From positions 310,001-374,000 of the forward strand of contig NZ_CP076023.1 of NCBI RefSeq assembly GCF_018623035.1: 64,000 nucleotides of DNA. Reading direction: 5' to 3'. Positions 42,237 through 51,398 of this stretch are shown here, piece by piece (positions within the stretch are counted from its first letter, which is position 1; every line of letters starts with the position of its first letter). The translations under genes and the position numbers were made by a program. Source of the DNA: Cellulomonas dongxiuzhuiae (lineage in GTDB: Bacteria; Actinomycetota; Actinomycetes; Actinomycetales; Cellulomonadaceae). The notes beneath the pieces are model-generated. The model searched no databases. It was not told where the DNA came from and saw only the letters and a program-made list of their open reading frames with translations.

Positions 42237-42332
42237 CGGCAGGCGAGCGTCGGACCGCCCACCTCTGCCGAGCCGACGACGGGATCGACGCGTGTCCGTC
42301 GGCGGCAGGGCACCGCCTGGCAGGATCGGCGG

Positions 42333-43073
42333 ATGGTCATCTACGACGAGATCGGCCGGACGTACACCTCCACCCGCGCGGCTGACCCCCGCATCGCTGC
42401 GCAGATCCACAGAGCTCTCGGGGACGTGTCGACCGTCGTGAACGTCGGCGCCGGCACCGGGTCCTACGAGCCGCCGACCACCGTCGTCGCCATCGAGCCG
42501 AGCAGGACGATGATCGACCAGCGGCCCGCCGGGTCCGCGCCGGCCCTGTGCGCGGTGGCCGAGTCGATCCCCCTCGTGGACGACGCGGTGGACGCGGCCC
42601 TGGCGGTCCTCACGGTGCACCACTGGACCGACCTGGAGCGCGGGATCGCCGAGCTGAGACGGGTCGCACGCCGTCGCGTCGTGGTCCTGACCTTCGACGA
42701 GACCGTGACCCGTGACTTCTGGCTGCTGCGCGACTACCTCCCCGCGGCCCGCGAGTACGACAGGGCGCACGCCGTCCCGATGGAGCGTCTCGTCGCGGCA
42801 CTCGGCCCGTGCGAGGTGGAGCCCGTCCCCGTGCCCCACGACTGCGTCGACGGGTTCGCCGCCGCCTACTGGAGGCGGCCGGCCGCCTACCTGGACCCGT
42901 CGGTCCGGGCGGGGATGTCGGTGCTGAGCCGAATCGGCGACGCGGAGGTCCGCCAAGGACTGGATCGGCTCGAGAACGACATCGCGACGGGCGTGTGGGC
43001 CAGGACGTACGCCGACCTGCTGGACCTCGACGAGCTCGACGCCGGCTACCGTCTCGTGACGTCGGACCTGTAG
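42333..43073 (+). CDS. class I SAM-dependent methyltransferase
   Basis: 246 residues. SAM-binding motif I is VVNVGAGTGSYEP, followed by VVAIEPSRTMIDQRP, the VDAALAVLTVHHWTD acidic/aromatic motif IV and GIAELRRVARRRVVVLTFD. These match the UbiE-like group. The acceptor is unknown. CAGGAT plus six bases precedes ATG 42333. Confidence 0.88.
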   Translation: MVIYDEIGRTYTSTRAADPRIAAQIHRALGDVSTVVNVGAGTGSYEPPTTVVAIEPSRTMIDQRPAGSAPALCAVAESIPLVDDAVDAALAVLTVHHWTDLERGIAELRRVARRRVVVLTFDETVTRDFWLLRDYLPAAREYDRAHAVPMERLVAALGPCEVEPVPVPHDCVDGFAAAYWRRPAAYLDPSVRAGMSVLSRIGDAEVRQGLDRLENDIATGVWARTYADLLDLDELDAGYRLVTSDL

Positions 43074-43134
43074 GCGGCCCGCGCGCGGAAGCCGTCACGG
43101 AGCCGTCCGCGAGGAGCCCGGGTAGCGTGGCGGG

Positions 43135-43905
43135 ATGCCAGCCGGAGATCCGCCGCGCCGTCTGCTCGCGTGGTACGCCGACCAGCCACTGCTCCGGGCG
43201 GTCCTGCCCGGCGTGCTGCTCGTGGGGGTGGGCCTGCTCGTCTTCTGGGGCATGTTCGACGCGGTCCAGGAGCGCGACGACTTCTCCCTGTGGGACCGGC
43301 CGGTCCTGGAGCTGCTGGTGGGTGCCCGCAGCGACGTCGTCACCGCGGTCCTCGCCGCGCTGACGTTCGTCACCGGTCCGACGGTGCTGCCGGTCATCAT
43401 CCTGGTCGCGTGCGTGGCCTGGGGCCTGCGCCGGCGCGAGTGGTGGCGGCCGCTCCTGCTCGCCGGCGCCATGATCGGCTCCACGGTGCTCTCGCTCCTC
43501 GTCAAGGGCCTCGTCGCCCGGCCTCGCCCGCCGGAGGAGACCATGTACATCCCCGGCTCGGAGACGACCGGGTCGTTCCCGTCCGGCCACACCATCGGGA
43601 CGGCGACCTTCCTGCTGGTCGCCGGGTACCTCGTGGCGAGCCGGCACCGCACACGCCGGGTCGTCGTCGGCTGGTTGGTCGTCGGTGTCGTCGGCGTCGC
43701 GGCGGTCGCGCTCAGCCGCCTGTACCTCGGCTACCACTTCCTGACGGACGTCGTCGCGGCGGCCGGTCTGGCCGTCGTCGTGCTCGGCGTCGTCACCGTC
43801 GTGGACCGGATCCACGTGATGCGCGGCCTGCCACCGAGCGAGCCGGAGCCCGGTTGGAGCCCGCAGCCGCCAGCGGGGCTCACGCAGGCGTCGCCCGGTA
43901 CCTAG
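43135..43905 (+). CDS. PAP2 family membrane phosphatase
   Basis: 256 residues with about six membrane helices. The three phosphatase motifs are KGLVARPRPPEE, PSGHTIGTATFLL and SRLYLGYHFLTDVVAAAG. It probably dephosphorylates a lipid phosphate such as phosphatidylglycerol phosphate or undecaprenyl pyrophosphate on the outer face of the membrane. TAGCGT (43123-43128) plus six bases gives a leaderless start. Confidence 0.9.
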   Translation: MPAGDPPRRLLAWYADQPLLRAVLPGVLLVGVGLLVFWGMFDAVQERDDFSLWDRPVLELLVGARSDVVTAVLAALTFVTGPTVLPVIILVACVAWGLRRREWWRPLLLAGAMIGSTVLSLLVKGLVARPRPPEETMYIPGSETTGSFPSGHTIGTATFLLVAGYLVASRHRTRRVVVGWLVVGVVGVAAVALSRLYLGYHFLTDVVAAAGLAVVVLGVVTVVDRIHVMRGLPPSEPEPGWSPQPPAGLTQASPGT

Positions 43906-43939
43906 GTGGTGCGGCTCATGACGTCGCGGTGACGCCCTC

Positions 43940-44178
43940 CCGACGGTCGGGGACGACGAGAGCATCAGCACGCGCTCGCCCAGGTACACCGACTCGTCGA
44001 TGTCGTGCGTGACGAACAGGACGGTCACCCCCAGGTCCTGCCACACCCGCCGGACCAGGTCCTCCAGGTCGGCACGGGTCTGGGCGTCGACGGCCGCGAA
44101 CGGCTCGTCCAGCACGAGGATCTCGGGCTCGTCGGCCGCGGCGCGTGCGATCGCGACGCGCTGCTGCATGCCGCCGGG
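43940..44178 (-). pseudogene. remnant of SsuB/TauB-type ABC ATPase
   Basis: On the minus strand the frame reads GGMQQRVAIARAAADEPEIL, then LVLDEPFAAVDAQTRADLE (Walker B), then VTVLFVTHDIDESVYLGERV (switch His), the second half of a sulfonate/nitrate-type ABC ATPase. The residues before GG are PP instead of the LS of the signature, homology stops there, and Walker A, Q-loop and the true start are missing. Downstream the frame runs into unrelated codons. This is a fragment of a gene, not a functional ATPase. Confidence 0.7.
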
Positions 44179-44238
44179 CGGAGACGGTCTACCGGTACTG
44201 ACGAGCCACGAGGACGGCGGCCCCAGCGGCGCGCCCCC

Positions 44239-44976
44239 TCAGCTGCCCTGGCCCATGCTCCACATCGCCCAGAACTGCGTCCGCATCTCGCGCGGCTGCT
44301 GCAGCGTCGTGACGATCGCGTGGGCGACCATCTCCGGGCGCAGGTAGTCCGCGAGCGAGGGGTCGCCCTCGGTGCGGCCCCTGCCGATCGCGAACTCCGT
44401 CTCGACCCCGGCCGGGTTGATCGTCGTCACCCGGATGCCCTTCTTGCGCAGCTCCCGGTCGATGGACCCGGCGAAGCCCTGCTGGGCGTGCTTCGTCCCG
44501 GCGTACACGGCCTCGTCGGGGCCACCACGGAAGCCCGCGACGGACCCGACGATGACGATGTCGCCCCCGCCTGCCGCGAGCATCGGCGGCAGCGCGGCGC
44601 GGACCGTGAAGACCGTGCCGGTGAAGTTGGTGTCGACCATGGTGCGGATGTCGTCGTCGCTGCCGTCGAGGACCGAGCCGTAGGAGCCGATGCCGGTACA
44701 GGCGACCACCGAGTCCAGCCGGCCCCAGGTGTCCAGGGCTGCCTGGACGAGGCGGGCGTTGTCGGCGGGCTCACGGACGTCCATCTGCACGGGCACGACG
44801 CGGTCGCTGCCCAGCTGCTCGGCGAGCTCGGTGAGGCGCTCGAGCCGGCGGGCGCCGACGACCACGTCGGCGCCCGCCGCGACCAGGGCCTCGGTGGTGG
44901 CACGTCCGATGCCGGCGGAGGCGCCGGTGACGGCGACGACGGTCCCGGTCAGGTCTCGGGGCTGCATGAGGGTCAT
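44239..44976 (-). CDS. SDR family oxidoreductase
   Basis: 245 residues. TGASAGIGRA (cofactor loop), VACTGIGSYG (NNAG-type region), VGSVAGFRGGPDEAVYAGTKHA with the catalytic Ser, Tyr and Lys, and INPAGVETEFAIG. A classical short-chain dehydrogenase with unknown substrate. TACCGT plus seven bases before ATG 44976 indicates leaderless translation. Confidence 0.9.
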   Translation of the reverse strand: MTLMQPRDLTGTVVAVTGASAGIGRATTEALVAAGADVVVGARRLERLTELAEQLGSDRVVPVQMDVREPADNARLVQAALDTWGRLDSVVACTGIGSYGSVLDGSDDDIRTMVDTNFTGTVFTVRAALPPMLAAGGGDIVIVGSVAGFRGGPDEAVYAGTKHAQQGFAGSIDRELRKKGIRVTTINPAGVETEFAIGRGRTEGDPSLADYLRPEMVAHAIVTTLQQPREMRTQFWAMWSMGQGS

Positions 44977-45071
44977 GCACGCGACGGTAGTCACCCGGGG
45001 GGAGTGGCGCGCGGCGGCGCCCGGACCGGGGTCGAGCTGCCCTCGCGCGTCGGTGGGGGCGGGCGGGCGGG

Positions 45072-45374
45072 TCAGGGTGACGTGATCCGCTGCAGGGCCG
45101 CGACGTGCTCGTCGAACGCACGTCGACCCGCGCCCGTCAGGCGCACCCAGACGATCTGCCGGCGGTCGTCGCGCTCGTCGGACGAGGAGCGGGTCGTCGT
45201 CGTGTAGCCGGCGTCGGTCAGCACCCGCAGGTGCTTCGAGAGCGTCGGCCTGCTCAGCCCGAGGGTCTCGCCGAGAGTCGAGAACGTCAGTGCGTCGACG
45301 GGTCGCAGCAGGCCGCAGATCCGCAGGCGGACGAGGTTGTGGACGATCTCGTCCGGCTGCGGCTCACCGGCCAC
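45072..45374 (-). CDS. winged-helix transcriptional regulator (small MarR/ArsR-like)
   Basis: 100 residues. VHNLVRLRICGLLRPVDALTF, the recognition helix SRPTLSKHLRVLTDAGY and the DDRRQIVWVRLTGAGRRAF wing fit the winged-helix group that pairs with small membrane proteins. GTG 45374 is preferred because the protein would start just before the first helix, overlapping the upstream membrane protein gene by 11 bases. It probably regulates its own operon through the repeat at 45838-45854. Confidence 0.82.
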   Translation of the reverse strand: MAGEPQPDEIVHNLVRLRICGLLRPVDALTFSTLGETLGLSRPTLSKHLRVLTDAGYTTTTRSSSDERDDRRQIVWVRLTGAGRRAFDEHVAALQRITSP

Positions 45375-45816
45375 GGTGCAGGGCCCGGCGCCCCGCGTCG
45401 TCCACGGCGCGCACGCCGGCGACGGTCGCACCGAACATCAGCACCGTCGGGACCGCCACCCACCACCCGAGGCCGAGCGAGACCAGCGCGAGCGCCGTGC
45501 TGTAGAGCAGCAGGCCGACCACGACGAGACCCAGGTAGGCGGCCCAGCCGCGTGCGCCGACCGTGCGGAGCCTGACGCCCGTGGACCGGGTGGCCGTGAG
45601 GACGAGGAGCATCGCGACGACGAACAGGAAGAACGAGGGGCTCGTGCCGTCGGGGCGCGGGGTGAGGCTCGTGGTGACCCACGTGGCGGTCACGGCGCCG
45701 AGCGCCGGCGCCAGCCAGGCGGGTCGGCGTGCGCGCCGGGCGAGCGCGGCCCGGTCGGCGTCGAGCGCCGTCAGGGGCGCGTCCGGCGTGGAGGTGGCCA
45801 GGAGGTCGTCGCTCAT
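45364..45816 (-). CDS. small membrane protein co-transcribed with its regulator
   Basis: 150 residues. After a soluble 45-residue N-terminus come about four helices: LAPALGAVTATWVTTSL, SFFLFVVAMLLVLTA, AAYLGLVVVGLLLYSTALALVSLGLGWW and VAVPTVLMFGATVAGV. Function unknown. TAGCGT plus seven bases precedes ATG 45816 (leaderless), with TTGCCT as -35 at 18 bases. The winged-helix gene follows with overlap. Confidence 0.75.
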   Translation of the reverse strand: MSDDLLATSTPDAPLTALDADRAALARRARRPAWLAPALGAVTATWVTTSLTPRPDGTSPSFFLFVVAMLLVLTATRSTGVRLRTVGARGWAAYLGLVVVGLLLYSTALALVSLGLGWWVAVPTVLMFGATVAGVRAVDDAGRRALHRGR

Positions 45817-45837
45817 GGCGGTGACGCTACGTTGTGT

Positions 45838-45854
45838 GTTGCCGTACAGGCAAC
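45838..45854. promoter_or_regulatory. operator of membrane protein-regulator operon
   Basis: GTTGCC-GTACA-GGCAAC is a perfect 6-5-6 inverted repeat. On the minus strand its left arm is also the -35 box (TTGCCT) that lies 18 bases from the TAGCGT -10, so a bound protein would block transcription. The regulator encoded in the same operon is the obvious candidate. Confidence 0.55.
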
Positions 45855-45946
45855 TCACTTCGTCGTGCGTCCGTCGCCAGGGTGACGGCGCGTCGCCGCG
45901 ACGCGCGGCGGTGCACGCCGGTCGTGCCCGGAGGAGGACGTGCCGC

Positions 45947-46798
45947 TCAGCGGGCCCGGAGGAAGGTCTCCAGGTCCGTCGGCGGGACCCCCGTGAGTCG
46001 TTCCACCGCGTCGGAGGGCTCCGCCATGACTCCGCTCGCGATGGCGGTGTAGGTGCTCACCCACGCCGCGACCTGCCACGGCGGCGCCTCGTAGGGCGCC
46101 CGGGAGGCGTACGCCTCCTCGACCGTCTCGTCGTGGAACGTGACGTCACGGCCGTCGACGTCGCTGATGACGCGGGCCACGTCGGACAGCGAGAGCCCCT
46201 GCGGCCCGGTCAGGTCGTACGTCGCGCCCGCGTGCGCGTCGGGCGCCATGAGCACGGCGGCCGCGACGCGCGCGACGTCCGCCCGCGCCACGAACGCGCA
46301 ACGCCCGTCACGGGCAGGCCCGCGGATGACGCCGTCCGGCCCGACGAGCTCTGCCATGAGGTCGAGGTAGAAGGTGTCCCGCAGGAACGTCCACGCCATG
46401 CCCGAGGCCTTCAGGTGCTCCTCGGTGGCGTAGTGGTCGCGCGCGAGCGTGAACGTCGCGTCCGGTGCGGCCGCGGCGAACGACGTGTAGACGACGTGCT
46501 TGACCCCCGCGTCGGCCGCGGCGTCGATGAACGTCGCGTGGTCCGCCGCACGGGTGGCGCTCTCGTGCCCGGACACCATGAGCAGGACGGAGACGCCCCG
46601 CAGCGCGACGACCGAAAGGTCGTGCTCGGCGTAGTCGACGCGCCGGACGCCCGTGACCGACGCCGGGTCCCGCAGCCGCGGGCTGCCGGGCGAGCGCACG
46701 AGCAGCCGCTGCGGGCGGCCGGCAGCGTCGAGGTGCCGCGCGACGAGCCCGCCGATGTGGCCGGTCGCGCCGGTGACACCGATGGGTGGCGCGGTCAT
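45947..46798 (-). CDS. NmrA-like NAD(P)-binding protein
   Basis: 283 residues in an atypical SDR fold: GVTGATGHIGGLVARHLDAAGRP binds the dinucleotide, and the AWTFLRDTFYLDLMAEL and YDLTGPQGLSLSDVARVISD segments are typical of NmrA/QOR2-like proteins. These act as redox sensors or quinone oxidoreductases. GGAGACTCCCC precedes ATG 46798. Confidence 0.88.
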   Translation of the reverse strand: MTAPPIGVTGATGHIGGLVARHLDAAGRPQRLLVRSPGSPRLRDPASVTGVRRVDYAEHDLSVVALRGVSVLLMVSGHESATRAADHATFIDAAADAGVKHVVYTSFAAAAPDATFTLARDHYATEEHLKASGMAWTFLRDTFYLDLMAELVGPDGVIRGPARDGRCAFVARADVARVAAAVLMAPDAHAGATYDLTGPQGLSLSDVARVISDVDGRDVTFHDETVEEAYASRAPYEAPPWQVAAWVSTYTAIASGVMAEPSDAVERLTGVPPTDLETFLRAR

Positions 46799-46965
46799 GG
46801 GGAGTCTCCGTCAGGTCGGTTCTCCTCATGGTGCGCGGATCGGGGTGAGCGTGCGACCCGTGCGCGAGCGCGGTCGGGCCAGGCGGTCAGGCGTCGGCTG
46901 CCGGGCGCCGTGAGCGGGTCGGGGGAGCGCCGCGTGCGGCCCTCGTCGGGCCGTTCACGGTGAAC

Positions 46966-47373
46966 TCACCGGCTGCGGCGCCGGTTCTCCTTCTTGATCG
47001 CCTCGACCAGCGCGTCCTTGTCCATCGTGGAGCGGCCGGAGATGCCGAGCCGCTTGGCGATGCCGTACAGGTGGCTCTTGGAGGCGTTGGCGTCGACCCC
47101 CTCGGCCGTCTCGCGCGACGTGCCGCGGCCGCCCTCCGCCTGCGGGTCGGACGGTCCGTTCTCGTCCTTCGGCTCCCAGTGGTCGCCGACCTTCTCGTGC
47201 GTGTGCTTGAGCGCCGCGTAGGCCACCCGGTGGGCGCGCTCGGCGTCGCCGTACTCGTCGGCCGCCGCGTCGTGCGCCTTCGCGAACGTGCGCTGCGCCT
47301 TCCTGCCCGACCGCTGCAGCGTGCTGGGCAGCTCCTCCTGCTTCGGCGTCCCGCTCCTCGTCGTCTTGGGCAT
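46966..47373 (-). CDS. ChaB family protein with C-terminal Rho-N-like segment
   Basis: 135 residues. The N-terminal ChaB domain (ELPSTLQRSGRKAQRTFAKAHDAA and RVAYAALKHTHEKVGDHWEP) is followed by a hydrophilic linker and a short Rho-N/SAP-like motif (SKSHLYGIAKRLGISGRSTMDK and LVEAIKKENRR), which may bind nucleic acid. The protein is very basic at its end. GGGAGCGACC precedes ATG 47373. Confidence 0.85.
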   Translation of the reverse strand: MPKTTRSGTPKQEELPSTLQRSGRKAQRTFAKAHDAAADEYGDAERAHRVAYAALKHTHEKVGDHWEPKDENGPSDPQAEGGRGTSRETAEGVDANASKSHLYGIAKRLGISGRSTMDKDALVEAIKKENRRRSR

Positions 47374-47560
47374 GGTCGCTCCCGTCCCGTCGGCGGCCGC
47401 TCTGTTCCCGGCCATCCTGCGACGGTGCGCCGCACCCCGCACGCGGGGCTCCGCGGCTGGAGCGGCGCAGCACCCGTGTCGACGAGCGTCTCGGCGGACC
47501 GGCACGAGGTGCTCGTCGAAGACGTGGGTGCGGGCGAGTCGGCGAGGGCATCCTGGTCGC

Positions 47561-48220
47561 GTGACATCACCCGTCCCCGAGGGGCCCCGCCGTGTGGGGT
47601 CCGACCGCGTGGCGCCCGGGAGCGTCCGTGCGTGCGGATGCTGTGTCCGCCTGCCCGACTACCAGGCCGTGCGGTGCGACGAGCACGCTGCGGCGTGGCA
47701 GGCCCGCCGGGACGCCGAACGCGAGGTCCGGCGCCGGCGGGCGCTCGCCGCCGAGGCGCGGCGTCCCTGGCAGGGAGCCGGCGCGCGCCTGTTCGGGTGG
47801 GCCCTTCTCACCACCGCGCTGGTGGTCGTCTGCGCGGCCAGGTGGACGGCGGCGGCCGACGTGCAGGGTGCCCTCGGCGACGGTTTCGGGACCACGACGG
47901 CGACCGTCGTCGACCGCGTCCCCGGGGGCCGTGGCAGCGAGGGCTCCTACGTCGTCACCTTCACGGTCGGCGGGGAGCGGCACGAGGCGGACCTGACGCA
48001 GTACGACGGGTCGGGCCCGGACGTCGGGGACACGATCAGGATCGACTACGCGACCTCCCGACCAGGGGTCGTCCGCCAAGCCGGCTACGACAGTGCCGGC
48101 CTCACGCAGACCTACGCGGTGTCAGCCCTCGCCGCCGCCGCCGCGACGGCCGCCCTGGCGGCGCGGTGGGCCGTCGTGCGGCGACGCGCGGCGGGTCCCG
48201 AGGCCACGTCGACGAGATGA
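47561..48220 (+). CDS. DUF3592-like membrane protein
   Basis: 219 residues. A Cys/His-containing N-terminus (ACGCCVRLPDYQAVRCDEH) leads to a first helix (LFGWALLTTALVVVCAARW), a soluble beta-rich portion (TVVDRVPGGRGSEGSYVVTFTV, GDTIRIDYATSRPGVVR) like DUF3592 and a second helix (VSALAAAAATAALAARWAVV). Function unknown. GTG 47561 follows CATCCT by six bases. Confidence 0.7.
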   Translation: MTSPVPEGPRRVGSDRVAPGSVRACGCCVRLPDYQAVRCDEHAAAWQARRDAEREVRRRRALAAEARRPWQGAGARLFGWALLTTALVVVCAARWTAAADVQGALGDGFGTTTATVVDRVPGGRGSEGSYVVTFTVGGERHEADLTQYDGSGPDVGDTIRIDYATSRPGVVRQAGYDSAGLTQTYAVSALAAAAATAALAARWAVVRRRAAGPEATSTR

Positions 48221-48288
48221 CCGGGGGCCGGTCGTCAGGTGCTGCACCCTCGGCGGGTGGGGTTCGGGACGCCAGGCGACCCGGACCC

Positions 48289-48304
48289 CGCCCGCGAGCG
48301 GGCG
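48289..48304. terminator. possible convergent terminator
   Basis: CGCCCGC-GA-GCGGGCG is a 7-2-7 inverted repeat between the convergent membrane protein and Nif3 genes; the small loop makes it weak evidence. Confidence 0.35.
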
Positions 48305-48319
48305 TCACGGGGAGGCGGG

Positions 48320-49126
48320 TCAGCGGGGGGTCGTGCGGTAGTGGTCCGGGGCGACGACCAGCTCGACCGGGACCTCCGGCAGGAGGTCCGCCAGCCAGCG
48401 GGCGTACTCGGCCATGCCCTCCTGCTCCGACGGCGTGTGGCCCACGACGACGAGGCCTGCGCACACGCCCGCCGTCACGGCGTCGGCCGCGTACTCGCCG
48501 GTCTCCCACTCATGCCCCTCGCCGATGACGACCACGTCGACGTCGGGCCGGGCGAGCAGGTGCCGGTTGAGCTCGAACCCCTGGAACCCCGGCTGCAGGC
48601 CGACGGTCGACACGGCGGTGTCGGGGTCGCCGACGTAGCGCAGCGCGCGGGCGTCCAGGGAGCGTGCGACGTGCGCGGCCAGCTCGCCGAGCGTCGTCGG
48701 GGGGAGGTCGTAGACGCCCGGGTCGCCCGTCCGCTCGGCGTCGAGCCAGCCCAGGGCCCGCGCGACGCCCGTGAGGACGCCGTCCGGCTCGCGGTCGTGC
48801 CAGGCGTCGTGCTGGTGCAGGACGACGAGCCCGTGCTCGGCGACGAACGCCGCCTTCGCCGCGTACACGGGGTCGCCCTCGGCGGCGAGGACCGCGTCCG
48901 ACCTGCCGTGGTGGTCGAAGTAGAGCGGCTCGTGCGTGATGACGAGGTTCAGGCCCTGCTCGGCCGCGCGCCGCAGCACGTCGAACGTCGCCATGATCGT
49001 GACGGCGACCCCCCGGACCGGGGTGTCCGGGTCGCCGGCGAGGAACCCGTCGACCGTCGTCGCGCGCGGCGGCACCCCCACGTGCGCGTCGATCCGTTCC
49101 GCCACCTGCCGTGCTGTCGTCGTCAC
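48320..49126 (-). CDS. Nif3-like dinuclear metal-center protein
   Basis: 268 residues. The Nif3/YbgI fold is indicated by [15 protein letters not shown] and [11 protein letters not shown], which carry metal-binding His and Asp residues, and by [18 protein letters not shown] near the C-terminus. Biochemical role unknown although the family is universal. TAGGGT plus seven bases before GTG 49126 indicates leaderless translation. Confidence 0.85.
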   Translation of the reverse strand: MTTTARQVAERIDAHVGVPPRATTVDGFLAGDPDTPVRGVAVTIMATFDVLRRAAEQGLNLVITHEPLYFDHHGRSDAVLAAEGDPVYAAKAAFVAEHGLVVLHQHDAWHDREPDGVLTGVARALGWLDAERTGDPGVYDLPPTTLGELAAHVARSLDARALRYVGDPDTAVSTVGLQPGFQGFELNRHLLARPDVDVVVIGEGHEWETGEYAADAVTAGVCAGLVVVGHTPSEQEGMAEYARWLADLLPEVPVELVVAPDHYRTTPR

Positions 49127-49263
49127 GCCCGACACCCTAGCGACGGCGGGCGTCGCCACGGGGGTGCCCGGACCGGCGACCGTCGAAGCGTTTCGTCGGT
49201 TGCCGCGCCCGGCGCCCGCGCCGATGGTCCTCGTACGTCTCGTACGTCCTCCCGGAGGTGGAC

Positions 49264-50340
49264 ATGTCCCGCTTCTCCCTCGGTCGCCGCGTCGTCGCGG
49301 TGACCGGCGCGCTCGCGCTCGGCGCCGCCATGGTGGCAGGCTCCGTCGCCCTCGCCGCGCCCGCATCGGCCCACGGCGCCGTGTCCGACCCCCCGTCCCG
49401 CATCTACGGGTGCTACGACCGCTGGTCGGGCGCCCACACCGACCCCGCCATGGCGACGCAGGACCCGATGTGCTGGGCCGCGTGGCGTGCCAACCCCAAC
49501 GCCATGTGGAACTGGAACGGCATGTTCAAGGAGAACGTCGGCGGGCAGCACGAGCAGGCGCTCCCCGACGGCAAGCTCTGCTCCGCCGACAACCCGATCT
49601 ACGACGCGGCGAACACGCCGGGCGCCTGGCGCACGACCGCCAAGCCGTACGACTTCCGGCTCACCGTCCACGACCCGTCCAACCACGGCGCGGACTACCT
49701 GAAGATCTACGTCACCAAGCAGGGCTACGACGCCAGGACCGAGGCGCTCGCGTGGTCCGACCTCGAGCTGATCAAGACGACGGGCCGTTACGCCCCGTCG
49801 AGCCCGTACGTCACCGACGTGAGCGTCCCGCGCGACCGCACCGGCCACCACGTGGTGTTCACGATCTGGCAGGCGAGCCACCTCGACCAGCCGTACTACC
49901 AGTGCAGCGACGTCGTGTTCGGTGGCGGCGGCGACCCCGGCCCGAACCCGACGACGCCCGCCCCGACGACGCCAGCCCCGACGACGCCGGCGCCCACGAC
50001 TCCCGCGCCGACCACCCCCGCCCCGACCACCCCCGCGCCGACGACGCCCGCCCCGGACCCGGGCACCGGCGCCTGCACCGCGACGGTGTCGGTGCAGAGC
50101 TCCTGGCAGGGCGGCTACCAGGCGAACGTGACGGTGAAGGCGGGCTCCGCCGCGATCACCGGCTGGAAGGTGACGGTCGCCGGGGCGACCATCACGCAGG
50201 CGTGGAACGGCACCGCGTCCGGCAGCACGATCACGTCGGCGGCGTGGAACGGCTCGCTCGCAGCAGGGGCGACGGCCAGCGCCGGCTTCCTCGGCAGCGG
50301 CAGCTCGAGCAACCTCAGCGCGACCTGCAGCGCCGCCTGA
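49264..50340 (+). CDS. AA10 lytic polysaccharide monooxygenase with CBM2
   Basis: 358 residues. The signal peptide ends at ASA-H37, so the mature protein begins with His, the first ligand of the copper histidine brace. The second brace His is probably H141 in [14 protein letters not shown]. CCxW-rich AA10 core ends at [15 protein letters not shown] repeat linker is followed by a CBM2 cellulose-binding module with exposed Trp ([27 protein letters not shown]). Secreted, it oxidises cellulose or chitin chains. GGAGGTGGAC precedes the ATG. Confidence 0.92.
   Translation: MSRFSLGRRVVAVTGALALGAAMVAGSVALAAPASAHGAVSDPPSRIYGCYDRWSGAHTDPAMATQDPMCWAAWRANPNAMWNWNGMFKENVGGQHEQALPDGKLCSADNPIYDAANTPGAWRTTAKPYDFRLTVHDPSNHGADYLKIYVTKQGYDARTEALAWSDLELIKTTGRYAPSSPYVTDVSVPRDRTGHHVVFTIWQASHLDQPYYQCSDVVFGGGGDPGPNPTTPAPTTPAPTTPAPTTPAPTTPAPTTPAPTTPAPDPGTGACTATVSVQSSWQGGYQANVTVKAGSAAITGWKVTVAGATITQAWNGTASGSTITSAAWNGSLAAGATASAGFLGSGSSSNLSATCSAA
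49951..50055 (+). repeat. seven 15-bp tandem units coding for TTPAP linker
   Basis: Seven in-frame copies of a 15-base unit (consensus ACGACGCCCGCCCCG) encode TTPAP seven times between catalytic and carbohydrate-binding modules of the LPMO. Copies differ at third positions, showing selection for the peptide. Such Pro/Thr linkers are common in secreted cellulases and prone to length change. Confidence 0.9.
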
Positions 50341-50370
50341 CCGCACGCGCCGCAGACGTCGTCTGCACCA

Positions 50371-50406
50371 CGAGGGCCGCACGTCCGGACGGACGTGCGG
50401 CCCTCG
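50371..50406 (+). terminator. intrinsic terminator after LPMO gene
   Basis: A perfect 16-bp inverted repeat (50371-50386 with 50391-50406, loop GGAC) lies 30 bases after the LPMO stop codon. Confidence 0.8.
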
Positions 50407-50462
50407 GTCGTCATGTCGGCGACAATGGGGGAGCACCATCTGCTGTCGACGAGGAGTACACC

Positions 50463-51398
50463 GTGCCCCAGGCAACTGTCCGTTGGTTCGACGCCGAACG
50501 CGGTTTCGGCTTCCTCAACCTCGGGGACGACGCCGACGACCTGTTCGTCCACGCGTCCGAGATCGTCGGTGACGACAGCCGCAAGGTCCTCCGCGAGGGC
50601 CAGGAGGTCGAGTTCGAGGTCGGTGAGGGCGACCGCGGGCCGCAGGCGCGCAACGTCCGTGTCACGGGCGAGTACGCCGCCGACGCGACCCTGGGCCAGC
50701 TCGGCACCGTCTCCTGGTACGAGCCGGGCAAGGGCTACGGCTTCATCACCCCGGACAGCGGCGACGCCGAGATCTTCGTGCACAGCTCCGCCGTCGTGGG
50801 CGGCGGCGTGCTCCGTGAGGGGCAGCGGGTCGCGTTCCTGGTCGTGCCGGGCGAGAAGGGGCCCCAGGCGGACCACCTGCTGCCGCTCGTCGCCCAGGCC
50901 GCCCCGCCCGTGGTGTCCGACGGCGCGGACGGCACCATCACGTTCTACGACGCGGACAAGGGCTTCGGCTTCGCGACGCCCGACGCCGGCGGCGAGGACG
51001 TCTTCGTCCACGCCAAGACGCTGGCGGGCGTGACCGGCCTGTCCGAGGGTGACCGCATCAGCTTCACCGTCGCCGAGAGCGACCGGGGGCCGCAGGCCCA
51101 GAACGTGCGGCTCGTCGGTGGTCAGGCGCGCCGGGGCGCGCCCGCGGGGCCGTCCCGCGGCCGGTCGGAGCGGCCCCGGGGCTCGGGTGCCCCCGCGCGC
51201 GGCGGCACGGGCACGGTCGCGCGCTACGACGCCGAGCGCGGCTTCGGCTTCATCACCCCGGACGCGGGCGGCGACGACCTGTTCGTGCACGTGTCGGTCG
51301 TGCGCGGGTCCGACGGCCTGTACGAGGGTGACCGGGTCCGGTACGAGGTGCGTCAGAGCGACCGGGGACCGCAGGCGGACCGCGTCGAACGGGTCTGA
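50463..51398 (+). CDS. protein with four tandem cold-shock domains
   Basis: 311 residues. Four cold-shock domains, about 4-67, 80-142, 156-217 and 249-309, each with an RNP1-like motif ([36 protein letters not shown]) and an RNP2-like motif (LFVH, IFVH, VFVH, LFVH). An Arg/Gly/Pro linker (222-248) separates the third and fourth. Canonical bacterial Csp proteins have one domain and about 70 residues. It probably binds single-stranded RNA with high avidity. GAGGAG precedes GTG 50463. Confidence 0.92.
   Translation: MPQATVRWFDAERGFGFLNLGDDADDLFVHASEIVGDDSRKVLREGQEVEFEVGEGDRGPQARNVRVTGEYAADATLGQLGTVSWYEPGKGYGFITPDSGDAEIFVHSSAVVGGGVLREGQRVAFLVVPGEKGPQADHLLPLVAQAAPPVVSDGADGTITFYDADKGFGFATPDAGGEDVFVHAKTLAGVTGLSEGDRISFTVAESDRGPQAQNVRLVGGQARRGAPAGPSRGRSERPRGSGAPARGGTGTVARYDAERGFGFITPDAGGDDLFVHVSVVRGSDGLYEGDRVRYEVRQSDRGPQADRVERV

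Noticed and set aside
43897-43905. GGTACCTAG at the end of the PAP2 gene as a PadR site
   Set aside because: It lies within the final codons and stop, is single and not near a promoter; chance match likely.
47374-47560. Possible extra gene between ChaB and the DUF3592-like gene
   Set aside because: No start with ribosome binding site and no coding pattern; treated as divergent promoter region.
46887-47570. Longer minus-strand frame extending the ChaB gene region
   Set aside because: The ChaB domain is in a different frame with its own good ribosome binding site; this frame is Arg/Thr-rich shadow.
49951-50055. Tandem 15-bp repeats considered as a CRISPR or VNTR
   Set aside because: They are contiguous, in frame and encode TTPAP linker; there are no spacers.
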